Source of the DNA: an uncultured Bacteroidales bacterium
Lineage (GTDB): Bacteria; Bacteroidota; Bacteroidia; Bacteroidales; UBA932
Direction: 5' to 3'
Length of the DNA stretch: 64,000 bases
NCBI GenBank assembly: GCA_905234795.1
Contig: CAJOIQ010000008.1
Location: 29,308-93,307, forward strand
The notes beneath the pieces were generated by a model. That model did not search any database. It saw only the letters and a list, made by a program, of their open reading frames with translations, and had not been told where the DNA came from. A program made the translations under genes and the position numbers. Below, one piece after another: positions 8,372 through 15,251 of this stretch. Positions within the stretch are counted from its first letter, which is position 1; each line of letters begins with the position of its first letter.

Positions 8372-9241
8372 ATGAATACCAACAGTAACGTATATACCAT
8401 TATTTATACTACAGTCATTGTAGTGGTGGTGGCCGCACTCCTTGCCTTCGTGTCCCAGAGCCTCAAGACCAAGCAGGACGCCAACGAAAAGGCCGAAACC
8501 ATCTCCCAGATGCTCACCAGCGCCCAGTACGGCACCAAGGCCGAGCTGGACAAGCTGGGCAACGAGGCCAAGCTGGACAAATATGCCGAGGAAATCGCCG
8601 AGGCCTTTGTCATCAACCTGGAGGGAGAGCGCGTAAGTGACCTGGGCATCGCCCGTGACAACATCGAGGTGTACAGTCCCAAGGCTCTCAAGCGCCAGAA
8701 CTACAACATCAAGGGCGGCGCCAACAAAACCGGCGAAGCCCAGATTCCCGTCTTCATCTTCAAGAACGGCCGCACGGTGGTTCCCATCTACGGTGCCGGT
8801 CTGTGGGGTCCCATCTGGGGATACATCTCCTTCAATGGCGGCAGCGCCACCATCGGCGGAGCCTACTTCGACCACGAATCCGAGACCGCCGGTCTGGGTG
8901 CCAAAATCAAGGACGACCCTTCCTTCCAGCAGGAATTCGTAGGTGAGGTGGCCGATTTCTCCAGCGCCAACGTCTTCGATATCGTGAAGGGCGGAGCCCC
9001 CAAGGATGCCGAAGGAAAATCGGTGGTGGACAACAAGATTGACGCCATCTCCGGCGCAACCATGACCTCCCAGGGCCTGGATGCCGCCATCGACACCTGG
9101 CTGGGTGCCTATGCCAAGTACTTCCAGGGCGTAACTCCCGCCAAGCAGCACTGCGGCAAGCACCAGCACCAGGGTGAGTGCGAAGGCGAGCATGAAGGCT
9201 GCGACGGCAATTGCGAACACCATAACCATATGGAGGAATAA
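8372..9241 (+). CDS. nqrC: Na+-translocating NADH:quinone reductase subunit C, with His/Cys-rich tail
   Basis: A 289-residue subunit with one N-terminal membrane helix (IIYTTVIVVVVAALLAFV) and a periplasmic FMN domain. The flavinylation motif is clear: DAISGATMTSQGLDAAI, with FMN expected on the threonine after SGA. The odd part is the last 32 residues, which contain four Cys and eight His in alternating Gly/Glu-rich sequence (for example CGKHQHQGECEGEHEGC). This tail is not part of the FMN domain as I know it and looks like a metal-binding extension. The body sits in normal operon context between nqrB and nqrD. Confidence 0.95.
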   Translation: MNTNSNVYTIIYTTVIVVVVAALLAFVSQSLKTKQDANEKAETISQMLTSAQYGTKAELDKLGNEAKLDKYAEEIAEAFVINLEGERVSDLGIARDNIEVYSPKALKRQNYNIKGGANKTGEAQIPVFIFKNGRTVVPIYGAGLWGPIWGYISFNGGSATIGGAYFDHESETAGLGAKIKDDPSFQQEFVGEVADFSSANVFDIVKGGAPKDAEGKSVVDNKIDAISGATMTSQGLDAAIDTWLGAYAKYFQGVTPAKQHCGKHQHQGECEGEHEGCDGNCEHHNHMEE

Positions 9242-9244
9242 GCC

Positions 9245-9859
9245 ATGGATGCAAAACTGAAAGAAACCATTCTGAACCCCATCTTCAAGGGCAACCCCAT
9301 TACCGTGCTGGTGCTGGGTATCTGCTCTTCCCTGGCGGTTACCGTTACCCTTAAGGGTGCGCTGGTCATGGCCCTCTCCGTGATTGTGGTGTGCGGCATT
9401 TCCAGCCTCATCCTGTCGCTGCTGCGCAACACCATTCCCGGCCGCGTACGTATCATCGTGCAGCTGGTGGTGGTGGCCATGATGGTTATCCTGGTGGACC
9501 AGGTGCTCAAGAGCTTCGAAGCCACCTATGCCATCGACAAACAGCTGTCCGTGTACATCGGCCTAATCATCACCAACTGCATTGTGATGGGCCGAATCGA
9601 GGCTTTCGCCCTGGGCAACAAGCCCTGGCCCAGCTTCCTGGACGGCGTGGCCAACGGCGCCGGCTACGGCCTCATCCTCCTCATCGTTGCCTTCTTCCGT
9701 GAGCTTCTGGGCTCCGGTACTCTGTTCGGCATCGATATCCTCAACCGCTTCGGCTATGTTCCCAACAACCTGGTCATCCTGCCGCCCTTCGCCCTCATCC
9801 TCCTGGGATGCATCGTGTGGGTGCAGCGCAGTATCCAGAAAGATCTCCAGGAAAAATAA
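9245..9859 (+). CDS. nqrD: Na+-translocating NADH:quinone reductase subunit D
   Basis: A 204-residue integral membrane protein of the NqrD/RnfE family with about six helices. The segments YIGLIITNCIVMGRIEAFAL and LILLIVAFFRELLGSGTLFG are diagnostic. NqrD and NqrE form a pseudo-symmetric pair that holds an Fe-S centre between them and carries electrons across the membrane; the cysteine in ITNCIVMGR is the expected ligand region. It lies 3 bases after nqrC and 13 bases before nqrE, with no irregularities. Confidence 0.95.
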   Translation: MDAKLKETILNPIFKGNPITVLVLGICSSLAVTVTLKGALVMALSVIVVCGISSLILSLLRNTIPGRVRIIVQLVVVAMMVILVDQVLKSFEATYAIDKQLSVYIGLIITNCIVMGRIEAFALGNKPWPSFLDGVANGAGYGLILLIVAFFRELLGSGTLFGIDILNRFGYVPNNLVILPPFALILLGCIVWVQRSIQKDLQEK

Positions 9860-9872
9860 ACTGTAACGCCTT

Positions 9873-10457
9873 ATGGAATATCTTAGCTTATTCACCAAGT
9901 CCATCTTTGTGGACAATATGATCTTCGCATACTTCCTGGGAATGTGCTCATTCCTGGCAGTATCGAAGAACGTGAAGACGGCTGCGGGCCTGGGTGTCGC
10001 AGTTATCTTCGTGCTCCTGGTCACTCTCCCGGTGAACTACCTGCTCAACACCTATGTACTGGCTCCCGATGCCCTCATCAAAGGCGTGGACCTGAGCTTC
10101 CTCAGCTTCATCGTCTTCATTGCCGTCATCGCCGCCATCGTGCAGATTGTGGAGATGGTGGTAGAGAAATTCTCTCCGGAGCTGTACTCTTCCCTGGGTA
10201 TCTTCCTGCCGCTGATTGCCGTGAACTGCGCCATCCTGGGCGGTTCCCTGTTCATGCAGCAGAAAGACTTCCTCAATATTGGATACTCCCTGGGCTCCGG
10301 TCTGGGCTGGTTCCTGGCCATCGTATCGCTGGCCGCCATCCGTGAGAAGATGAGCTACTCCAATGTTCCCCCGGCACTCAAGGGCCTGGGCATCACGTTC
10401 ATCACCGTGGGTCTGATGGGCATCGCCTTCATGACCTTTATGGGCATTTCACTGTAG
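9873..10457 (+). CDS. nqrE: Na+-translocating NADH:quinone reductase subunit E
   Basis: A 194-residue integral membrane protein, the NqrE/RnfA partner of NqrD. The motifs [20 protein letters not shown] and [20 protein letters not shown] each contain a cysteine in the inverted half-helix that binds the shared Fe-S centre. About six hydrophobic segments are visible. The gene sits 13 bases after nqrD and 12 bases before nqrF. Length and sequence are normal. Confidence 0.95.
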   Translation: MEYLSLFTKSIFVDNMIFAYFLGMCSFLAVSKNVKTAAGLGVAVIFVLLVTLPVNYLLNTYVLAPDALIKGVDLSFLSFIVFIAVIAAIVQIVEMVVEKFSPELYSSLGIFLPLIAVNCAILGGSLFMQQKDFLNIGYSLGSGLGWFLAIVSLAAIREKMSYSNVPPALKGLGITFITVGLMGIAFMTFMGISL

Positions 10458-10469
10458 GAGGACGCAGAT

Positions 10470-11712
10470 ATGGGTAATACAATTTTAGCTTCTATCGCAG
10501 TCATCGTAGTGGTGACCCTCATCCTGGTGGCGCTGCTGCTCTGGATCAAGACCGCCCTCACTCCTTCCGGCACCGTGAAGATCAACATCAACAACGGCAC
10601 CAAGGAGCTGGAGGTCACCCCCGGCGGAGACGTCATGCACACCCTGGCCGACAACGGCATCTTCCTCCCCTCCGCCTGCGGCGGCAAGGCCAACTGCGGC
10701 CAGTGCAAACTGCAGGTGCTGGAAGGCGGCGGAACCATCCTTCCCACCGAGACCGGATTCTTCTCCCGCAAGCAGATCAAGGAAGGCTGGCGCCTGGGCT
10801 GCCAGGTAAAGGTGAAGGACAACATTGCCATCGCCGTTCCGGAAAGCGCCCTCAGCGTGAAGAAACTGGAATGCGAGGTCATCTCCAACGAGAACGTGGC
10901 CACCTTCATCAAGGAATTCACCGTGAAACTCCCCGAAGGAGAGCACATCGACTTCAAGTCCGGTGAGTACATCCAGATCGACATCCCCGAATACGAGGCC
11001 GACTTCTCCGACATGGGCGTGGCCGATATCTACAAGGGAGATTGGGAGAAATACGGTATCACTTCCCTCAAGTTCAAGAACACCGTTCCCACCATCCGTG
11101 CCTACTCCATGGCCAGCTATCCCGCCGAGAAAGACCTCATCAAGCTGAATGTGCGTATCGCAACGCCTCCGTTCGACCGCACCCAGCCCAAGGGCGTGTT
11201 CAAGTTCGTGCCCGGTGTGCCTCCGGGAATCGCCTCCACCTATGTGTTCTCCCGCAAGCCGGGTGACAAAGTGTGGATTTCCGGTCCTTACGGAGAATTC
11301 CTCCTGCCTAAGGACGATCCCGATTCCCAGGAATACATCTTTGTGGGCGGCGGCGCCGGCATGGCTCCCCTCCGCAGCCACATCATGCACCTGTTCAAGA
11401 CCCTCAAGACCAAGAAGGAAGTGCACTTCTTCTATGGCGCCCGCGCCCTGGTGGAAGCCGGATTTCCCCAACTTCCACTTCCATCTGGCCCTGGACCGTC
11501 CGGATCCCGCAGCCGATGCCGCCGGCGTCAAGTACACCGCTGGCTTCGTGCACAACGTGATGAACGAGACCTACCTCAAGAACCACGAGGCTCCCGAGGA
11601 CATCAAGTACTTCATGTGCGGTCCGCCCATGATGACCAAGTGCGTGTGCGACCTCCTGGATTCCCTGGGCGTTGCACCCGAGAGCATCCTCTTCGACAAC
11701 TTCGGAGGTTAA
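10470..11712 (+). pseudogene. nqrF: Na+-translocating NADH:quinone reductase subunit F, broken by a frameshifting deletion
   Basis: NqrF is the NADH-oxidising subunit. It has an N-terminal membrane helix (residues about 5-27), a [2Fe-2S] motif CGGKANCGQC with the fourth Cys in LGCQVKV, an FAD motif RAYSMASYP and a nucleotide-binding loop FVGGGAGMAPLRSH. The frame holds to FFYGARALVEA at about 11460. There it changes: the original frame runs into unrelated sequence, while FPNFHFHLALDRP, YTAGFVHNVM and MCGPPMMTK continue one frame over to a stop at 11710-11712. Family members have about ten more residues between these parts, so roughly 30-odd bases, not a multiple of three, seem to be missing. 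It is either a real lesion that would disable Nqr or an assembly error. Confidence 0.85.
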
Positions 11713-11718
11713 TCGTTG

Positions 11719-11748
11719 AAAGCCTGGCGGTTTCGCCAGGCTTTTTTT
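11719..11748 (+). terminator. Rho-independent terminator of the nqr operon
   Basis: A 9-bp perfect stem, AGCCTGGCG / CGCCAGGCT, with a short GTTT loop is followed by a run of seven T. It begins 8 bases after the restored nqrF stop codon. Its position supports the view that the second reading frame is the true nqrF end. Confidence 0.93.
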
Positions 11749-11793
11749 GATGGGGTTTCCGGCCGATGGTTGGCCGATAATTGATTGGTTATC

Positions 11794-11850
11794 AATAGTT
11801 TAAGTTTTTCTCTTGATACCAAATGGGATCAAGAGAAAAACTTAACTATT
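11794..11850. repeat. Long hairpin repeat, copy 1
   Basis: An imperfect palindrome of about 23 bp per arm: the left arm runs AATAGTT...CTCTTGAT and the right arm ATCAAGAG...AACTATT. The centre is ACCAAATGGG, and the left arm has one extra T. It lies between the converging ends of nqrF and parE. A second copy with the same centre is at 15163-15208, also between converging genes. It may act as a bidirectional terminator or be an intergenic mobile repeat. Confidence 0.8.
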
Positions 11851-11895
11851 TAAAATTCAATATGTTATAGAAAAAACGCACCGTAAGTACAGGTA

Positions 11896-12201
11896 CTAGT
11901 ATATATTAAAATGGAGAGAATAATCCATTCTCTCATGGAGTACTCTCGCAATTAGAACTCGACCGTCTTGCTGAATGAAATAAAAAACCATATGACGACG
12001 AAAATGAAATGCTCTAAGGCCTGGAAGTATCTCATCAAAAGGCTTTCCGTTTAGCAATGGTGCAGAAGCTATTTTTGAAATAGCTGTTTCGAGGCCGTCA
12101 TAATATTGGTCAGCTTGCTCTTCAGACCATGTATCTACGGTATAATTCCAGATGTTATAGAGGTCCTCTACGGCCTCTTTTGTTATGTTATATTTTACCA
12201 T
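11896..12201 (-). CDS. parE: ParE/RelE-family toxin of a type II toxin-antitoxin pair
   Basis: A 101-residue small basic protein of the ParE/RelE fold. The N-terminus KYNITKEAVEDLYNIWNYT, the middle LLNGKPFDEILPGLRAFHF and the ending HMVFYFIQQDGRVLIARVLH match the ParE toxin pattern. ParE toxins usually poison DNA gyrase, whereas RelE relatives cleave mRNA; the target here is not decided by sequence. It overlaps the upstream antitoxin gene by 14 bases, the usual tight coupling. A conserved hairpin repeat follows its 3' end. Confidence 0.88.
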   Translation of the reverse strand: MVKYNITKEAVEDLYNIWNYTVDTWSEEQADQYYDGLETAISKIASAPLLNGKPFDEILPGLRAFHFRRHMVFYFIQQDGRVLIARVLHERMDYSLHFNIY

Positions 12202-12436
12202 GCTTACGATCCTTCATCTTTTGCAGGTATCCCTGCGAGTCGAAATCTTCCACGATTCCACTATCAAGGCCTGCTTCAATTGCGGAGCGTAATGCAGCCA
12301 TTTTCTGTTCCTGCTCTTCTAGAAGACGAAGGGAGGAACGAACTACTTCGCTGGCGTTGTTATACCGCCCACTTTGGATGCAACTCTGAATGAAGTCCTC
12401 GAAATGCGAACCTAGTGCAACTGATGTGGTTTTCAT
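12188..12436 (-). CDS. parD: ParD-family antitoxin
   Basis: An 82-residue antitoxin with an N-terminal ribbon-helix-helix domain. The pattern TTSVALGSHFEDFIQSCI, then GRYNNASEVVRSSLRLLEEQ, is typical of ParD. The C-terminal part wraps and neutralises the toxin. I use the ATG at 12436; an in-frame ATG two codons upstream at 12442 is equally possible. A good promoter lies immediately upstream. ParD proteins usually repress their own operon, but no clear operator could be assigned. Confidence 0.88.
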   Translation of the reverse strand: MKTTSVALGSHFEDFIQSCIQSGRYNNASEVVRSSLRLLEEQEQKMAALRSAIEAGLDSGIVEDFDSQGYLQKMKDRKHGKI

Positions 12437-12455
12437 AAGCATAAAAATAACACCA

Positions 12456-12485
12456 CAAAGTTACCAATATTTCATAAAATTCCAA
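12456..12485 (-). promoter_or_regulatory. Promoter of parDE
   Basis: On the minus strand TTGG, 18 bases and TAACTTTG give a good match to the Bacteroidota -33/-7 pattern, about 20 bases before the parD start. Confidence 0.75.
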
Positions 12486-12493
12486 TACATTTT

Positions 12494-13339
12494 TTAAATA
12501 CTGGACACTGATACAATGATAGGATATACCGTATTCCTCCTCACTTCCCCCAGGGGAACGCGGTAAGTGAGGGGCTCGCCGGGGGTGGTGTGGTAATCCG
12601 GGGAGTGGTACTGGGCCTTGATTTCAAGAAAGCTCTCGTGCGTGGGGTTGACATTCTCCAGGAGGTACAGACTCACGGTGCCGCTGAGGGCATCGGCAGA
12701 ATCCCGGTTCAGGGCGTCCACCTCGGCATCTTTGAGGGTAAAACCTTGCTGGAAGGTCTGGGAGGCGGTTTCTACGCCGCTACCGGGGAATAGGGAAACA
12801 GAAGAAGGACAGTTGCCGATAGAGACCTCCGTCACTTTGAGAAGGACATCGGCCTCCAACTCCCGTCGGTCCATGCGAAGGTCCATGCGGGCCATCAGGC
12901 GCTCCAGCTGCAGGGACATCTGCTCCGTTACAAGAACTTCTTCCAGCACCACAGCCATGGGGATTCCCTGCCGGTAATCGTCGGGCCGAACCAGCCGATA
13001 GCGGTACTCCAGGGCATCGGAGAGGCAGTGGATGGGCAGCTGATAACCCAGGTTGGCCGTAGCTATAATGGTATAAGGAACCTCCCGCAGCAGACGCGTT
13101 GTGTGACTAAGGCTGTACCCGGCGTGAGATGGCACATAGACATGTTCCTCCAGGTCTCCGAATGCGTTGAATATAAGGAGGTTCCAATCGGTCGTTTTAA
13201 CCTCGTCCGGCATGTCTGCACGCGTGGGGATATCATCGGCCAGTCCAAGGATGAGAGTGGTATCCACATACGGGGACGGCGCTGTTTCACGCGTGCAGGC
13301 TGCCAGAACAACCATAACAATAAGAACCAACGGTTTCAT
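12494..13339 (-). CDS. FimB/Mfa2-family fimbrial lipoprotein
   Basis: A 281-residue lipoprotein when started at the ATG at 13339, where MKPLVLIVMVVLAACTRE gives a short hydrophobic signal and a VLAAC lipobox. The body (DWNLLIFNAFGDLEEHVYV, then RLLREVPYTIIATANLG) matches the FimB/Mfa2 anchor family of type V pili, two-domain immunoglobulin-like proteins that anchor fimbriae and limit their length. Its start overlaps the stop of the upstream gene by 4 bases (ATGA), so both are translated from one mRNA. No major fimbrillin gene lies next to it, so its pilus partners are elsewhere or lost. Confidence 0.75.
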   Translation of the reverse strand: MKPLVLIVMVVLAACTRETAPSPYVDTTLILGLADDIPTRADMPDEVKTTDWNLLIFNAFGDLEEHVYVPSHAGYSLSHTTRLLREVPYTIIATANLGYQLPIHCLSDALEYRYRLVRPDDYRQGIPMAVVLEEVLVTEQMSLQLERLMARMDLRMDRRELEADVLLKVTEVSIGNCPSSVSLFPGSGVETASQTFQQGFTLKDAEVDALNRDSADALSGTVSLYLLENVNPTHESFLEIKAQYHSPDYHTTPGEPLTYRVPLGEVRRNTVYPIIVSVSSI

Positions 13340-14325
13340 AAGTAAAAGGTTTGCGTTTCTTCCCTCATCCAAGGGACGGTGATGCTTTCTATCACCACGG
13401 TGCCGCTTTCCACCGGCATGTCCGGTTCGGGCGCCCCCTTGCGCAGAATGGTCAGGTCCAGCCGAAAAGAGCAGCCGGCCTTCATGTTACGGAGGGGAAT
13501 GGGATAGTAGCAGATATCGGCCCCTACCCGTCCTTCCAGTACCAGGCAAGTGTTGAGGCCGGGATAACAGTAGAAATCCCGGTTCAGGTTGAGTCTTGAC
13601 GGGCCGATTTCCCCGCACCCCTCCTGTAGCACCATCTCCGGCCGGGGCAGGCACATTACCGCAGTGCTGTCCAGGTAACCGGGATTCAGCCAGGAAAGGG
13701 ATTCCGGAGCGTCTCCTGCGCCCAGCGGGCGACACTCGGCACCCGCATAGGTCAGATATATCAGCTTATTGAAAAAAGAGCCATTGGAATAAGGTTGAGT
13801 GCTATAGTCGCAGGAGACAGACCGGAGTTGGATATGGACAAGCAAGGGATTCAAAGGCAAGGAAACTTCCCGCGAAGCGCCGTCTTCTACCAGGATTTCC
13901 CCGTATTGCATAGGGGCCGATGGAGAATCTTTCTCCAGCTGGAAACTCAGTTTGCAAAGGTCGGCATAACCGCGAATCCCGTACCAGGTTTCGGCAGTGG
14001 CGGGATATCGCGACAAAGCGACCAGCCGTTTGGGGCCACTGCGGGAAAGGCCCATTATCGGAACTCCCTCTTTTGACGACAACTGCTGGTAGGCATCTAG
14101 CAATTGCGTCCCGGTGGTGTCGAAAAAGAACAAATCCACAGGGTATTGTATTGGATATTTGGCGCTTTGTAAGTAAATTTGCCTTTCAATTCGCGCGCGC
14201 AGGGTATCACAGGAATTAAAAAAGGCCGGAAACTGCAAGACGGCAGCAAGTGTTATCACAGAGGCGTGACGGGCGGCGAAGCGCGAACAGAAAATTGGAA
14301 TAAAGTTTTTTTTCCGGCCTTTCAT
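13336..14325 (-). CDS. Probable DUF5119-like lipoprotein next to a fimbrial anchor gene
   Basis: A 329-residue exported protein. I start at the ATG at 14325 (MKGRKKNFIPIFCSRFAARH) rather than the track's 14382. A hydrophobic stretch ending in FPAFFNSC is a plausible lipobox, although the N-terminus is long and basic. The region YPVDLFFFDTTGTQLLDAYQ and the overall layout resemble DUF5119 proteins, commonly paired with FimB/Mfa2 genes in Bacteroidales. That name is from memory of the family pattern. Function is unknown, probably part of a surface fibre assembly. It is the promoter-proximal gene of a two-gene operon. Confidence 0.55.
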   Translation of the reverse strand: MKGRKKNFIPIFCSRFAARHASVITLAAVLQFPAFFNSCDTLRARIERQIYLQSAKYPIQYPVDLFFFDTTGTQLLDAYQQLSSKEGVPIMGLSRSGPKRLVALSRYPATAETWYGIRGYADLCKLSFQLEKDSPSAPMQYGEILVEDGASREVSLPLNPLLVHIQLRSVSCDYSTQPYSNGSFFNKLIYLTYAGAECRPLGAGDAPESLSWLNPGYLDSTAVMCLPRPEMVLQEGCGEIGPSRLNLNRDFYCYPGLNTCLVLEGRVGADICYYPIPLRNMKAGCSFRLDLTILRKGAPEPDMPVESGTVVIESITVPWMREETQTFYL

Positions 14326-14351
14326 GGTTTTGGCGTGTTGTGGTCCGGAGG

Positions 14352-14383
14352 CAAAACTAAAGAAGAAGGATTGTTTGCGCAAT
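14352..14383 (-). promoter_or_regulatory. Promoter of the fimbrial lipoprotein operon
   Basis: On the minus strand ATTG, 20 bases and TAGTTTTG fit the Bacteroidota -33/-7 pattern, 26 bases before the start at 14325. Confidence 0.6.
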
Positions 14384-14385
14384 AA

Positions 14386-14460
14386 CCCGCTAAAAAGTTT
14401 TTAAGTTTTAGCCGGATTAGAGAAAGATTTTTAAGTTTTAGCTGGAAAACCCGCTAAAAA
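14386..14460. repeat. Repeated half-sites in a divergent promoter region
   Basis: CCCGCTAAAAA occurs at 14386 and 14450, and TTTTTAAGTTTTAGC occurs at 14398 and 14428. The GCTAAAA / TTTTAGC halves are complementary, so the region can pair in several ways. It lies between the divergent fimbrial operon and the DUF47 gene and could be a multi-site operator. Confidence 0.55.
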
Positions 14461-14473
14461 AATATTGTTTTAT

Positions 14474-15112
14474 ATGAAATTTTGGCGTCTGTTTCACCCC
14501 ACACAGGATCTGATTCCCATTCTGGAACGTCAGTCGGCCCTGCTTTGCAAGAGCGCTTCCCAGTTCTGCGAGATGCAGAATAGCCTGGATCCCGAAACCT
14601 GGAAGAGCTGCTTTAAGGAGATGAGAAACCTGGAGCATCAGGGTGATGCCTTGCTCACGGAATTCCGGGAGCAGATTGCCCGCGTGGCCCTGGGCCCCGG
14701 CGTCCGCAGGGAACTCACCACCATCTCCATGGCCATGGACGACTGCCTGGACGTCCTCAAGGACTGCTCCAACGCCCTCAACATCTACAAACCCGCCAAA
14801 ATTGACGAGCAGCTCAAGGAACTCACCCGTATCAACCTGGACGAGACCAAGGCCATCCGGCAACTGATGCCCCTGCTTGCCGACATCAAGAAAAACGCCA
14901 CCGCCATCACCCTGCAGGCCGACCGCGTAACGGAACTGGAACACGACGCCGACGAAACCTATGAGAACTACGTGGGCTACATCTTCTCCCAGGAACCCGA
15001 CATGCGGGAAATGACCAAATACAAGAACCTGGCTGAACTCTATGAAAAGGCCACGGACTCCGGGAAGCACGTGGCCGATTGTGTCAGGATTCTGCTGATG
15101 CGGTTCATGTAG
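14474..15112 (+). CDS. DUF47 family (PhoU-like) protein
   Basis: A 212-residue all-helical cytoplasmic protein. The sequence DLIPILERQSALLCKSASQF, the segment MRNLEHQGDALLTEF and the second-half ELEHDADETYENYVG repeat the pattern of the PhoU/DUF47 fold, in which E/D-xx-xD motifs bind metal. DUF47 proteins usually accompany a Pit-type phosphate permease and probably regulate it. No pit gene is nearby, so this one is an orphan. The ATG at 14474 is preferred over the track's TTG at 14465. Confidence 0.85.
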   Translation: MKFWRLFHPTQDLIPILERQSALLCKSASQFCEMQNSLDPETWKSCFKEMRNLEHQGDALLTEFREQIARVALGPGVRRELTTISMAMDDCLDVLKDCSNALNIYKPAKIDEQLKELTRINLDETKAIRQLMPLLADIKKNATAITLQADRVTELEHDADETYENYVGYIFSQEPDMREMTKYKNLAELYEKATDSGKHVADCVRILLMRFM

Positions 15113-15162
15113 GGTTACTGCCGTTCAGGCGCTTGTTGGTTAATTACCTGATTTTTAAATAG

Positions 15163-15208
15163 TTAAGTTTCTCTCTTGACACCAAATGGGGTCAAGAGAA
15201 AAACTTAA
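15163..15208. repeat. Long hairpin repeat, copy 2
   Basis: TTAAGTTTCTCTCTTGACAC, then the CCAAATGGGG centre, then TCAAGAGAAAAACTTAA form a palindrome with about 19 bp per arm and one mismatch. It closely matches copy 1 at 11794-11850 in the same orientation of the asymmetric centre. It lies between the converging DUF47 gene and the end of the long LRR operon, where it may terminate both. Confidence 0.8.
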
Positions 15209-15251
15209 GTTATTATTAATCAATCGATTAGAACTCCTGCACAAAAACCGC

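Noticed and set aside
10470-11750. nqrF as one intact 426-residue ORF
   Set aside because: The last about 95 residues of that frame are unrelated to NqrF, while the true C-terminus is in the next frame.
11896-12442. parDE as evidence of a prophage or plasmid
   Set aside because: No phage or mobilisation gene is nearby; type II pairs are common in chromosomes.
13917-13935. GGGCCGATGG in the DUF5119-like gene as another palindromic element
   Set aside because: No paired arms flank it, and only ten bases match the core.
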